Source: Allobosea sp. Root483D1 (GTDB taxonomy: Bacteria > Pseudomonadota > Alphaproteobacteria > Rhizobiales > Beijerinckiaceae). From it: a stretch of DNA of 64,000 nt. The DNA lies in contig NZ_LMJW01000022.1 of the NCBI RefSeq assembly GCF_001429505.1, positions 1 through 64,000 on the forward strand. Reading direction: 5' to 3'. The notes under the pieces are model-generated. The model was not told where the DNA came from, made no database searches, and saw only the letters and a program-made list of their open reading frames with translations. The position numbers were made by a program, and so were the translations under genes. Of the stretch, positions 27,285 to 36,007 are shown in pieces (within the stretch, counting starts at the first letter, position 1; each line of letters opens with the position of its first letter).

Positions 27285-28054
27285 CCATGGCCGCCAGGAA
27301 TCAACGTGGCGAGCATGAACTCGGCGAGCCGGTCGTCGTCGTCGAGGGTGTCGAGAAGGCGTTCGGCGCCTTCGTCGTGCTCAAGGATGTCGGCCTCACC
27401 ATCCGCCGCGGCGAGACCGTCTGCATCATCGGCCCGTCCGGCTCGGGCAAGTCGACGCTGCTGCGCTGCATCAATGCGCTGGTGCCGATCAGCCGGGGCT
27501 CGATCACCGTCGCCGGGCGGCAGGTCAACGATCCCGCGCTGGACAAGCTGGCGTTGCGCCGCGACGTCGGCATCGTCTTCCAGCAGTACAACCTCTTCCC
27601 GCACAAGACGGCGCTGCAGAACGTGATGATGGCGCCGGTCCATGTGCTGAAGCAGGACCCTGCCGAGGTCGAGGAGCGCGCCAAGCGTCTGCTCGCCAAG
27701 GTCGGCCTGTCGCACAAGCACGACGCCTATCCCGGCGAACTCTCCGGCGGCCAGCAGCAGCGCGTCGCCATCGCTCGCTCCCTGGCGATGAACCCGAAGG
27801 TCATGCTCTTCGACGAGGTCACTGCCGCGCTTGACCCCGAGACCAAGAAGGAGGTGCTCGTCACCATCCGCGACCTCGCGGCCGAGGGCATGACCTGCAT
27901 CCTCGTCACCCACGAGATGGGTTTCGCCCGCGAGGTCGCCGACCATGTCTACTTCACCGATGGCGGCGTCATCGTCGAACACGCGCCGCCGGCCGAGTTC
28001 TTCGGGGCCCCCCGCGAGACGCGTACCCGCGCCTTCCTCGAACAGGTGCTCTGA
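27281..28054 (+). CDS. Amino acid ABC transporter ATPase
   Basis: A 257-residue GlnQ/HisP-type ATPase. Walker A GPSGSGKST, Q-loop VFQQYNLFPH, signature LSGGQQQRVAIARSLAM, Walker B VMLFDEVTAALDPE and the switch His in LVTHEMGF are all intact. Two in-frame ATGs (27281 and 27287) are available; the first overlaps the permease stop codon as ATGA and is preferred for coupling. It energises import by the preceding permease pair. Confidence 0.95.
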   Translation: MTMAARNQRGEHELGEPVVVVEGVEKAFGAFVVLKDVGLTIRRGETVCIIGPSGSGKSTLLRCINALVPISRGSITVAGRQVNDPALDKLALRRDVGIVFQQYNLFPHKTALQNVMMAPVHVLKQDPAEVEERAKRLLAKVGLSHKHDAYPGELSGGQQQRVAIARSLAMNPKVMLFDEVTAALDPETKKEVLVTIRDLAAEGMTCILVTHEMGFAREVADHVYFTDGGVIVEHAPPAEFFGAPRETRTRAFLEQVL

Positions 28055-28170
28055 GCCGGGCGAGTATCCCAAGCCGGGATGTCGCGTCTGGGCGAACCGA
28101 TGTCGCAAACCGGCCGGCTCCTTCAGGCGCTGGCGCCAAGAATGAACGCAGTCATTCGAGAGCGCAGCCC

Positions 28171-29781
28171 ATGACCATCCCGGCCTCCGATCCCAAATCC
28201 GTCACCGGCAAGCCGCTCGCCATCGAAGAGAGCGTCGATGTCCTCGTCGTCGGCGCCGGTCCGGCCGGTCTGGAGGCTGCGATCGGCGCCGCCGCGCGCG
28301 GCCTGAATGTGCTGCTGGTCGACGAGAACCCGGTCCCGTTCAGGACAATGGGCGACGACGTCCCGCTGCATTTCGGCCAGGGCATGACCGCCAGCGCCCG
28401 CAACCGCAACGCCATGATGGAGGCCTTCGTCGCCTCCGAGCCGCGGATCGCCGAGGCGTTCGAGGCCGGCGTCGACCTCCGCCTCGGCACGGCCTGCTGG
28501 GGTCTCTATGCCAACGGCCCGGCGCTCGGCTGGATGCCCGGCCTGGTCGCCGGCCTCGCGGATGAGGAGCGCAGCATCCTCGTCCAGGCCAGGCATGTCA
28601 TCCTCGCCTGCGGCCGCCGCGACATGGGCCTCGGCTTCCCCGGCTGGGAGAAGCCGGGCGTGATGGGCGCCACCGCCGCGCTCAGCCTCGCGACCCGCTA
28701 CGATGCTTTTGGCCCGCGTCGGGTCGTCATCCTCGGCTCGGGCACCGAGGCTCTGACCACCGCGCTCGCCCTGCGCGAGGCGGGCGTCACGATCGCCGCC
28801 ATCGTCGAGCAGGCGTCCCGGCCGATCGGCGACGCGGATTTGCTGGCGAGCCTTACGGCAGGCGGCGCCGAAATCCTGACCGGCCATGTCGTGCGCGAGA
28901 CGACCGGCCGGGATGGCGTCGAAGTGGCGCTGATCGCGACGCTGGACGGGGAGGGCAAACCGGCCGGAGACGAGCGCGCCATCGCCTGCGACGGCATCGT
29001 CCTGGCGGTCGGCGCGACCCCGGTCATCGACCTCATCGACGCAGCCGGCTGCAAGGTCGCCTTCCAGGCCGAGCGCGGCGGCTACGCGCCCGTGCTCGAC
29101 GCAAGCCAGCGCACCAGCCTCGCCAACGTCTTTGCCATCGGCGACTGCGCCGGTATCTGGGGGAACAAGACGCGTGACCGCGCGATCGCCGAGGCGGAAG
29201 CCGCCCGTGCCGTCGCAGCGCTCGGCGAAGATGCAGCCGAGTTGGCCGCCGCCGTACCGCCCGCGCCGGATTACGACATCTCCGCCTATCGCCTCGCCTG
29301 GGTTAGGGCGAGCGTGATCGAGGCGCGGGCCGAATTCCATGTCTGCCAATGCGAGGAGGTGACGGCGCGCGAGATCCTCGAAATCCGCCCACCGCGCTAT
29401 CTCGACTGGCGGAACGAGCGCCGCAACGACCGTTCGCTCTCGGCGCTGCTCGGGGAGGGCCCGCCCAATCCCGACCAGGTCAAGCGCCTGACCCGCGCCG
29501 GCATGGGCCCCTGCCAGGGTCGCCGCTGCCGCGAGCAGGTCGCCGCTTTGCTGGCGCTCGGTGCTGCGCAGCCGCTCTCGGCGATCCCGCTCGCCGGCTA
29601 TCGCGCACCGGTCCGGCCGATGTTGCTGGCGATGACGGCGCATGTGCCCGAGGCGCCCGAGCAGGCCGAGCATTGGGACACCTGGTTCGGCATGCACGCG
29701 CAATGGGTGCCGTTCTGGGAGGTGCCGGCGCGCTACACCGTCGCGACCAACGACGCGACCGGCCCGGTCGCGAGCGAGTGA
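28171..29781 (+). CDS. NAD(P)/FAD oxidoreductase with BFD-like domain (opine oxidase A-like)
   Basis: A 536-residue flavoprotein. VDVLVVGAGPAGLEAAIGAA is the FAD-binding motif at about residues 23-42, and VVILGSGTEALTTALALREA a second dinucleotide motif near 190. The C-terminal part has HVCQCEEVTAREIL and GMGPCQGRRC, a four-cysteine BFD-like cluster that may hold 2Fe-2S. This architecture is that of OoxA/NoxA (octopine/nopaline oxidase), HcnB, and the N-terminal half of SoxA. With the next gene it probably forms a membrane-linked dehydrogenase for an imported N-alkyl amino acid or opine. The ORF lies 116 bases after the ATPase gene. Confidence 0.88.
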   Translation: MTIPASDPKSVTGKPLAIEESVDVLVVGAGPAGLEAAIGAAARGLNVLLVDENPVPFRTMGDDVPLHFGQGMTASARNRNAMMEAFVASEPRIAEAFEAGVDLRLGTACWGLYANGPALGWMPGLVAGLADEERSILVQARHVILACGRRDMGLGFPGWEKPGVMGATAALSLATRYDAFGPRRVVILGSGTEALTTALALREAGVTIAAIVEQASRPIGDADLLASLTAGGAEILTGHVVRETTGRDGVEVALIATLDGEGKPAGDERAIACDGIVLAVGATPVIDLIDAAGCKVAFQAERGGYAPVLDASQRTSLANVFAIGDCAGIWGNKTRDRAIAEAEAARAVAALGEDAAELAAAVPPAPDYDISAYRLAWVRASVIEARAEFHVCQCEEVTAREILEIRPPRYLDWRNERRNDRSLSALLGEGPPNPDQVKRLTRAGMGPCQGRRCREQVAALLALGAAQPLSAIPLAGYRAPVRPMLLAMTAHVPEAPEQAEHWDTWFGMHAQWVPFWEVPARYTVATNDATGPVASE

Positions 29782-29792
29782 GGCTGAAAGCT

Positions 29793-30959
29793 ATGAGCGA
29801 GATCAAGGGAGCTTCGGTCGTCATAGTCGGTGGTGGCGTCACCGGCCTCTCCGCCGGCTGGTGGCTGGCGCGGGGCGGCGTCGACGTGCTGGTGCTGGAA
29901 AAGGGGCTGATCGGCTGGGAGGCGTCGGGCCGCAATGGCGGCGGCTGCTCGCACCACCATTCGCCGCTCTTCGCCGAGGAGCAGCGGCTCTGGCCGATCA
30001 TGGACGATTTGCTCGGCTACCCGACCGAGTTCAGGGGCGAGCGCGTTCGCCTCGCATCGAGCGAGCATCAGATGGCGCTCTATGGCCGCGCCCTGCGCAA
30101 CGCCGAACGGCAGGGCTTCCAATCGCAGGTGCTCGACCTCAAGCAGGCCAAGGAACTGGTGCCGCTGGCGGGCGACACGGTCGTCGGCGGTTATCACTAC
30201 AAGTTCGGCGGCCATGCCAATCCCCACCGCACGCTGCAGGGCTATGCCTGGGCGATGCAGGACCATGGCGGGCGCCTCCTGCAGCACACCACCGTCACCG
30301 GCTTTCGGACCGAGGGCGGCCGCGTCATTGCGGTAGAGACCGATCGCGGCGAGGTCGGCTGCGACAGCCTCGTGCTCGCCGCCGGCCCGCAGACCGGTCG
30401 ACTCTCCGCCATGCTCGGGCAGGAGGTGCCGGTGCAGTCGGCACGCTGCGAAATGATCGTGACCGAGCCGCTGCCGCTGATGCCGCTCGGCGGCGTCGAT
30501 GGCTGCGGGCTCTATGGCCGCCAGACGCTGCGCGGCAATCTCGCCTATGGCGGCGGCCCGCATGAATGGCTGGCACTGGCCGAGGAGGGCACGCCGGGCA
30601 AGCCGACGACGCCGCTGATGCTGCACATGGGCAAGCGCCTCGCGCAATTGCTGCCCAAGGCAGCGCATGCCCGCATCATCCGCTCCTGGGCCGGCGTCAT
30701 CGAGAATACCCCGGACGGACGGCCGGTGATCGACCGTCTCGCCTCCCAGGCCAATGTCGTGGTGGCGACGCTGTCGAGCGTCGGCTTCGGTCTCTCGCCG
30801 GCGAGCGGCCGGGCGATCCGCGACCTCGTCGTCGACGGCGTCTGCGGCTTCGCCGACCTGTCGAGCTTCAGGCTGGCGCGCTTCGCCGAGCTGGAGCCGA
30901 ACTGGCGCGAATTGCAGGGCTGGCAGGTGACCGCCGCGACCGAGTCGCTGGCGGCCTGA
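29793..30959 (+). CDS. DAO-family FAD oxidoreductase (opine oxidase B/DadA-like)
   Basis: A 388-residue flavoenzyme. The FAD-binding motif SVVIVGGGVTGLSAGWWLAR begins at residue 8, followed by GWEASGRNGGGCSHHHS. The C-terminal NTPDGRPVIDRLASQANVVV and SSVGFGLSPASGRAIRDLVV close the DAO fold. It resembles SoxB, OoxB and DadA. It starts 11 bases after the preceding oxidoreductase, so the two are very likely a heteromeric pair. Substrate is inferred only from the transporter: a secondary amine derived from an amino acid. Confidence 0.9.
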   Translation: MSEIKGASVVIVGGGVTGLSAGWWLARGGVDVLVLEKGLIGWEASGRNGGGCSHHHSPLFAEEQRLWPIMDDLLGYPTEFRGERVRLASSEHQMALYGRALRNAERQGFQSQVLDLKQAKELVPLAGDTVVGGYHYKFGGHANPHRTLQGYAWAMQDHGGRLLQHTTVTGFRTEGGRVIAVETDRGEVGCDSLVLAAGPQTGRLSAMLGQEVPVQSARCEMIVTEPLPLMPLGGVDGCGLYGRQTLRGNLAYGGGPHEWLALAEEGTPGKPTTPLMLHMGKRLAQLLPKAAHARIIRSWAGVIENTPDGRPVIDRLASQANVVVATLSSVGFGLSPASGRAIRDLVVDGVCGFADLSSFRLARFAELEPNWRELQGWQVTAATESLAA

Positions 30960-31012
30960 GGCGGACGGGGGGCCTTCAGGCTCGGGTTTGTCCGAGGCTG
31001 CGGAACCACGAC

Positions 31013-31119
31013 AGCCCCTCTCTCCCGGTACGGGGGAGAGATGGAGAGTGGGCCGGCGCTCCGTTCGACCAGCCTCGGCGCTGCCCCCTCCCAACCCTCC
31101 CCGTTCTGGGAGAGGGCTC
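31013..31119. repeat. GC-rich palindromic repeat downstream of oxidoreductase operon
   Basis: CTCTCTCCCG/CGGGGGAGAG forms one hairpin near 31018-31040 and CCCTCCCA/TGGGAGAGGG a second near 31085-31117. The outer ends (AGCCCCTCTC and GAGAGGGCT) are also inverted, so the whole element is a nested palindrome of the kind dispersed in Rhizobiales intergenic DNA. It follows the operon end and may act as a terminator or mRNA stabiliser. Confidence 0.7.
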
Positions 31120-31172
31120 CTGCGCATGCCTCTTGCGGCCGCCTGCGCCTTGCCCGGCAAGCATATTCAATC

Positions 31173-31189
31173 TGCAAATAATGGGCATT
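31173..31189 (+). promoter_or_regulatory. Shared 17-bp motif, MFS promoter copy
   Basis: TGCAAATAATGGGCATT lies 103 bases before the MFS start codon. A copy with one mismatch lies about 98 bases before uraD in the same orientation. A preceding TATTC gives a TATT-N9-AATA arrangement, compatible with a LysR-type site. The adjacent LysR gene is the likely binder (inference). Confidence 0.6.
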
Positions 31190-31292
31190 TCGGAACCGGG
31201 CTCACCGTGGAACGCCAATCGGACTATTCGGCATGATCGGAGCCAGTGGTCGGGCCGAGCCTGAAAGACCGCGGCGGACAGGGGAGGCCATC

Positions 31293-32624
31293 ATGTCGAC
31301 AGCCGTCACTCACGGAGCGGACATCTCCGAGAGCTCGCCATCACGACAATTGGATGCGGCTTTCAGTAAAGTTACCTGGCGTCTCATTCCGTTTCTGATG
31401 GTCCTCTGGATCCTCGCCTGGATCGACCGGGTCAATATCGGTTTCGCCAAGCTGCAGATGCTGAACGATCTCAAGTTCAGCGAAGCGATCTACGGCCTCG
31501 GAGCCGGCATCTTCTTCATCGGGTACTTCCTGTTCGAGGTGCCGAGCAATCTGCTCCTGGAGCGGATCGGGGCGCGCAAGACGATCGCCCGGATCACGAT
31601 GCTCTGGGGCATCACCTGCGTCGCGATGATGTTCGTGACGACGCCGATGCAGTTCTATGTCCTGCGCTTCCTGCTCGGCGTCTTCGAAGCCGGCTTCTAT
31701 CCCGGCATCATCCTCTATCTGACCTACTGGTATCCGACGGAGCGGCGCGCCAAGGCCTTCGGCCTGTTCATGTCCGCCTCGGCCCTGGCGGGCGTGCTCG
31801 GCGGCCCGCTGGCCGGCACGATCATGACCCAGCTCAACGGCAGCAATGGCTGGGCCGGCTGGCAATGGGTCTTCCTGATCGAGGGCATTCCCTCGGTGAT
31901 CGCCGGCATCGTCACCCTGTTCTACATGACCGACAAGCCGGACAAGGCGAACTGGCTCACCGACAAGGAGAAGAGCCTGATCCTCGCCGATCTGGAGCGC
32001 GACCGCGCCGCGCTCGGCCCGCGCGAGCACAAGATCATGAAATCGCTGCGCGACCCGCGGGTCTGGCAGTTCATCGCGATCTACTTCTGCATCATCCTCG
32101 CGAACTCGACCCTGACCTTCTGGGGCCCGACCGCGGTGCGCGAGCTCGGCTTCACCAGCCCGGCCACCGTCGGCTGGATCATGGCCGCCTGCTATCTCTG
32201 CGGCGCGGCGGGCATGATCCTGATCGGCAGGAGCTCGGACCGTCACCGGGAGGCACGACTGCACTGCGGGATCGCCGCCCTGGTGGGCGCCGTGGCGATG
32301 GCGGCACTCGGCTTCCTGATCCCGCACGGCTCCTATTTCGCCCTGATCGCGCTGGCCTTCGCCATCATCGGCACGATGAGTGCCATCCCGGTGTTCTGGC
32401 AGATGCCCAACCTGTTCCTGTCGGGTTCGGCCGCTGCCGCCGGCGTCGCCCTGATCAACTCGGTGGCGAACCTCGCGGGGTTCGGAGCTCCCTTCGCGAT
32501 GGGCGTGATCAAGGATGCCACGGGGCTGATGTCGCCCGGGCTCTGGCTGGTCGCCCTGTTCGAAGCGGCGACCGTGTTCTTGATCATCAAGTTCATCCCC
32601 GCGGCCAAGAAGGCCGGGCGATAG
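31293..32624 (+). CDS. MFS transporter, anion:cation symporter type
   Basis: A 443-residue permease with 12 predicted helices. LIPFLMVLWILAWIDRVNIG at the first helix, FFIGYFLFEVPSNLLLERIG and GFYPGIILYLTYWYPTERRA are hallmarks of the ACS family (phthalate, glucarate, allantoate and related carboxylate permeases). The ATG at 31293 has GGGGAGG 6 bases upstream. A promoter motif shared with uraD makes it the probable importer for the substrate of the UraD/amidohydrolase/ammonia-lyase genes beyond the LysR gene. Confidence 0.93.
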   Translation: MSTAVTHGADISESSPSRQLDAAFSKVTWRLIPFLMVLWILAWIDRVNIGFAKLQMLNDLKFSEAIYGLGAGIFFIGYFLFEVPSNLLLERIGARKTIARITMLWGITCVAMMFVTTPMQFYVLRFLLGVFEAGFYPGIILYLTYWYPTERRAKAFGLFMSASALAGVLGGPLAGTIMTQLNGSNGWAGWQWVFLIEGIPSVIAGIVTLFYMTDKPDKANWLTDKEKSLILADLERDRAALGPREHKIMKSLRDPRVWQFIAIYFCIILANSTLTFWGPTAVRELGFTSPATVGWIMAACYLCGAAGMILIGRSSDRHREARLHCGIAALVGAVAMAALGFLIPHGSYFALIALAFAIIGTMSAIPVFWQMPNLFLSGSAAAAGVALINSVANLAGFGAPFAMGVIKDATGLMSPGLWLVALFEAATVFLIIKFIPAAKKAGR

Positions 32625-32722
32625 AGAGGCCGGGGGCGGCCGCAGAAGCCGCGAGCGTCGCAGGGCGCTATTCCACAGGAGCGCTTCCCGTCGCAGATGA
32701 CGCGAGCCGCTCCGGCCAGATG

Positions 32723-32757
32723 GGCCGCCCGCACGGTGCAACGACCGGCGGGCGGCC
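32723..32757. terminator. Hairpin between convergent MFS and LysR genes
   Basis: GGCCGCCCGC (32723-32732) and GCGGGCGGCC (32748-32757) form a perfect 10-bp stem with a 15-base loop, followed by GCTTTCGTTC. It sits between two genes that converge, where a bidirectional terminator is expected. Confidence 0.6.
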
Positions 32758-32765
32758 GCTTTCGT

Positions 32766-33722
32766 TCACGAGGCGGTGCCGGGGCCCGGTTGGCCCGGGG
32801 CCGGGTCGCCGGGCAGGCGGTTGCGGGTCAGAACCTGGCGCAGCCAGTGATGGATCGGCGATTGCTGGGTGCGGTCGTGCCAGAGCTGGTAGAACCGCAT
32901 GCGCGGGAACTCCAGCGGCGGCTCGACGATGGCCAGCGGCAGGATCGTGGTGAAATAGCGCGCGAAATGCCGGCTGGTGGTGAAGACCAGGTCGGTCCCG
33001 ACCAGCATGTAGGGCGCCATTGCGAAATAGGAGATCACCAGGCGCCGCTCGCGGCTGATCCGCATCTTCGTCAGATGGGTTTCGACCACGCCGCGATGGG
33101 CGACTGAATACGGCGTCGGGGCGATGTGGTTCGCCGCCAGGAACTCCGCCCGCGACGGGGCCTCGCGCGCGAAGGGATGCTCGCGATCGACGAGGGAGAC
33201 GACATCGTCCTCGAACAGCGTCGAGGTGCGCAGATAGGGCGGCGGCGACGGCCAGTTCCCGATGACGATGTCGACGGTGCCGGCCGCGAGCGCGCCCTCG
33301 AAATCGAAATCGGCGCCCAGCGAGCGCAAAGCGAGCCGGGCATGGGGCGCACGCTGGCGGAATTCGCGCACCGCTCCCGCGAGATAGGCCGGCGCGACAT
33401 AGTCGGGCAGGGCGATCGTGAAGCTCTGATGGCTCGAGGCCGGATCGACCCGGTTCGGGTCGACCAGCAGATTGTCCAGCTCCTCCAGCGCCTTGATGGC
33501 GGTCTGATGCAGCGCGATCGCCCGCTCGGTCGGCACCATGCCGTCGCGGCCGCGCACCAGCAGCTGATCGCCGAAGATCTCGCGCAGGCGCTTCAGGGCA
33601 AGACTGGTGGCAGGCTGCGACAGGTTCAGCCGGGCGGCCGTCCTGGTGACGCTGCGCTCGGCCAGCAGGATGCAAAAGACCCGCAGGAGCTGGGCGTCGA
33701 GCGGGTTTTCGGGAGGCTGCAT
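32766..33722 (-). CDS. LysR-family transcriptional regulator
   Basis: A 318-residue LTTR of the NodD/PcaQ-like (LinR, NahR-like) branch: DAQLLRVFCILLAERSVTRT and ARLNLSQPATSLALKRLREI form the helix-turn-helix at residues 9-48; FGDQLLVRGRDGMVPTERAI follows. The effector domain runs to about residue 300. It is divergent from uraD with the shared 17-bp motif in between, 63 bases from its own start. It probably controls both the MFS gene and uraD-amidohydrolase-ammonia-lyase. Confidence 0.93.
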   Translation of the reverse strand: MQPPENPLDAQLLRVFCILLAERSVTRTAARLNLSQPATSLALKRLREIFGDQLLVRGRDGMVPTERAIALHQTAIKALEELDNLLVDPNRVDPASSHQSFTIALPDYVAPAYLAGAVREFRQRAPHARLALRSLGADFDFEGALAAGTVDIVIGNWPSPPPYLRTSTLFEDDVVSLVDREHPFAREAPSRAEFLAANHIAPTPYSVAHRGVVETHLTKMRISRERRLVISYFAMAPYMLVGTDLVFTTSRHFARYFTTILPLAIVEPPLEFPRMRFYQLWHDRTQQSPIHHWLRQVLTRNRLPGDPAPGQPGPGTAS

Positions 33723-33785
33723 GGCCGACGACCTTGGCGACGGGGCGGCCCAAGCGGGCCGGCCCCCTCAAGCTCTATTCGGCTT

Positions 33786-33802
33786 TGCAAATAATGGGAA
33801 TT
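33786..33802 (+). promoter_or_regulatory. Shared 17-bp motif, LysR/uraD divergent promoter copy
   Basis: TGCAAATAATGGGAATT differs in one base from the copy ahead of the MFS gene (31173-31189). It is preceded by TATTC, as there, and lies about 98 bases before uraD. Placement between divergent lysR and uraD fits an LTTR regulatory binding site. Confidence 0.62.
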
Positions 33803-33900
33803 GGGCGCGCCCGATCTCCATGTGGCGCGGCATGCGGTACATGCGAGGGAGCGATGGCGAGCCCTCGCGCCGGCCATGTTCCGAAGGACAGGAAACCGAG

Positions 33901-34461
33901 ATGACGCCCTCTTCCAAAGCAGCGCAGCCGCCTTTCACCCTGGCGGCGATCAACGCCATGGATCGGCCGGGCTTCGTATCCGCATTCGGCGCGATCTTCG
34001 AGCATTCGCCCTGGGTGGCCGAGACAGCCTGGAACGCGCGCCCCTTCGCCAGCATCGATGCGATGCACGCGGCCATGATCGCCGCGGTCCGCGGCAGCGA
34101 CGAGGCGAAGCTCGTCGCACTGCTCTGCGCCCATCCGGAGCTCGCCGGGCGCGAGGCGAAGCGGGGAGAGCTGACGCAGGCCTCGGACGTCGAGCAGGCC
34201 AGCGCCGGCCTCACCCGTCTGACCCCGGAAGAGGTCCGGCTGATCGACACGCTCAACCGCGCCTATCGCGAGCGTCACGGCTTTCCCTTCATCGCCTGCG
34301 TCCGGCACTACACCAAGGCCGGCATCTATGCCGAGTTGATGCGGCGCGCGGCGCGCGACACCGCCCCGGAGCGCGCGGAAGCGCTTGCCCAGATCAGCTT
34401 CATCACCCGCAGCCGCCTCGCGCAGGTGACCGATGAATCACAGGCCTCGCGCGCGGCCTGA
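33901..34461 (+). CDS. uraD: OHCU decarboxylase
   Basis: A 186-residue UraD, which converts 2-oxo-4-hydroxy-4-carboxy-5-ureidoimidazoline to S-allantoin in urate degradation. The family motifs FEHSPWVAETAW, LLCAHPELAG and RHGFPFIACVRHYTK are visible; the His-Pro-Glu-Leu and Gly-Phe-Pro-Phe patterns form the active site. The ATG at 33901 follows a purine-rich stretch. No other urate gene (uricase, transthyretin-like hydrolase, allantoinase) lies in the window, so either urate enters elsewhere or this copy has a related ureidoimidazoline substrate. Confidence 0.88.
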   Translation: MTPSSKAAQPPFTLAAINAMDRPGFVSAFGAIFEHSPWVAETAWNARPFASIDAMHAAMIAAVRGSDEAKLVALLCAHPELAGREAKRGELTQASDVEQASAGLTRLTPEEVRLIDTLNRAYRERHGFPFIACVRHYTKAGIYAELMRRAARDTAPERAEALAQISFITRSRLAQVTDESQASRAA

Positions 34462-34531
34462 GGCGGGTACGGCATCGGGTCGAAAACTGGAATCCATTTT
34501 CGAAAAAACCCGTTACCTGACAAAGAGATAG

Positions 34532-34666
34532 ATCGCCTTGGCTGGGCTCGCTCAGTTGGCTTGTGCCTGCGCGGCCCATGGCGGCGGTTCCTGGGATCAT
34601 TCCGGCATGGTGCGCGCGCTGGAGACGCTCGCGAATTTCGAGATCGGCCAGACCGGGAAAGCCTGA
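34532..34666 (+). pseudogene. C-terminal remnant of a 3-hydroxyisobutyrate dehydrogenase-like enzyme
   Basis: The frame ending at a TGA (34664-34666) reads CACAAHGGGSWDHSGMVR then ALETLANFEIGQTGKA, which looks like the extreme C-terminus of an NAD(P)-dependent beta-hydroxyacid dehydrogenase, where DHSALV-RALE-LANFEI patterns are common. An in-frame TAG at 34529 and absence of any preceding domain show that only about 40 codons survive. It lies between uraD and the amidohydrolase, marking a deletion or recombination joint inside the operon. Confidence 0.55.
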
Positions 34667-34713
34667 AGACTGCGATCGGGGTGGGCAGAGGCTCGCCAGG
34701 AGGGAAGCGCACC

Positions 34714-35994
34714 ATGACGCTCATGCAGAACAGTTTCGATGACGATCGCTTCGCGGCGGCGCTGGACGGCCATGAGGTCATGCGCCGCCTCGACGAGCTG
34801 GCCCGCTTCTCCAGCGACCAGGACGCGCTGACGCGGCTCTTCCTGACCGTGGAGCATCGGCAGGCCATCGGCCAGGTCGAGGCCTGGATGCAGGAAGCGG
34901 GCCTTACGACCCATGTCGACGACATCGGCAACCTCGCCGGCCGCAGCGCCGGCCATAGCGAAGGCCTGCCGACCCTGCTGCTCGGCTCGCATATCGACAC
35001 GGTCCGCAATGCCGGAAAATACGACGGCAATCTCGGCGTCGTCGCCGCGATCCAGGCCGTCAGGCGGCTGCGGGCGGAGGGGATCGAACTGCCCTTCGCG
35101 ATCGAGGTGCTCGCCTTCGGCGACGAGGAGGGCGTGCGCTTCCCGGCGACGTTGAACGGCTCGCGCGCCGTCGCCGGCCGCTTCGATCCCGCCGTACTCG
35201 ACGTCTGCGATTTCGATGGCGTCTCGCTGCGTCGGGCGCTAACCGGGTTCGGCTGCGACCCGGCGGAAATCCCCGGCATCCGGCGCGATCCGGCCGGGAT
35301 CCTCGGCTATGTCGAAGTCCATATCGAGCAGGGGCCGGTGCTGGAGGAGCAGGGCCTGCCGGTCGGCGTCGTCACCGCGATCAGCGGCGCCAGCCGCTTC
35401 ACCATCACCATCGACGGCGTCGCCGGCCATGCCGGCACGGTGCCGATGAACCTGCGCCGCGACGCCTGCGCCGCAGCGGCGGAGATGATCCTGGCGGTCG
35501 AGCGCGTCGCCTCGATGCGGCGCGATGTCGTCGCCACCGTCGGGCGCGTTGCCATCGCGCCGAGCGCCGTCAACGTCATCGCCTCGCGGGCGGAATTCTC
35601 GCTCGATTTGCGCAGTCCCTCGGACGAGGCGCGCCATGCCGCCGTCCGCGACCTCAAGCGCGCCTTCGAGGCGATTGCGGCCTATCGCAACGTGACCTCG
35701 ACGATCGTCGCCTTCTACGAGGAGGACGCGGCCGTCTGCTCGCCGGAGATCGTCGCGGCGCTGGAGAAGTCTGTCGCGGCGCGGGGCATCGCGCCGCTGC
35801 GGCTGCCGAGCGGGGCAGGCCATGACGGCCTCGCCATCGCCAATCTCTGCCCGTTCGGCATGCTGTTCATGCGCTGCGCCGGCGGCATCAGCCACAATCC
35901 GGCGGAGGCGGTCGAGGCCGCCGACGTGCAGGTGGCGGTCGACGTGCTCGTCGACTTCCTGCGCACCGCCAATCCCGAAACCTTCAGGAACTGA
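34714..35994 (+). CDS. Zn-dependent M20 amidohydrolase (allantoate/N-carbamoyl amino acid type)
   Basis: A 426-residue hydrolase of the AllC/HyuC group. Metal ligands can be placed in LLGSHIDTVRNAGKYDGNLG (His and bridging Asp), FGDEEGVRF (Glu pair), GYVEVHIEQGPVLEE (His) and RCAGGISHNPAEAV (C-terminal His). The dimerisation domain contains FTITIDGVAGHAGTVPMNLR. The ATG at 34714 follows AGGAGGG by about 9 bases. Family members cleave allantoate, ureidoglycolate, N-carbamoyl-beta-alanine or N-carbamoyl-L-amino acids. Given uraD, allantoate is possible; given the ammonia-lyase, an N-carbamoyl or N-formimino amino acid is an alternative. Confidence 0.88.
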   Translation: MTLMQNSFDDDRFAAALDGHEVMRRLDELARFSSDQDALTRLFLTVEHRQAIGQVEAWMQEAGLTTHVDDIGNLAGRSAGHSEGLPTLLLGSHIDTVRNAGKYDGNLGVVAAIQAVRRLRAEGIELPFAIEVLAFGDEEGVRFPATLNGSRAVAGRFDPAVLDVCDFDGVSLRRALTGFGCDPAEIPGIRRDPAGILGYVEVHIEQGPVLEEQGLPVGVVTAISGASRFTITIDGVAGHAGTVPMNLRRDACAAAAEMILAVERVASMRRDVVATVGRVAIAPSAVNVIASRAEFSLDLRSPSDEARHAAVRDLKRAFEAIAAYRNVTSTIVAFYEEDAAVCSPEIVAALEKSVAARGIAPLRLPSGAGHDGLAIANLCPFGMLFMRCAGGISHNPAEAVEAADVQVAVDVLVDFLRTANPETFRN

Positions 35995-36007
35995 GCAGGA
36001 GATTGCC

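Noticed and set aside
31013..31119. CRISPR-like repetition
   Set aside because: The two elements are inverted hairpins, not direct repeats with spacers. No regularly spaced direct repeats were found in the window.
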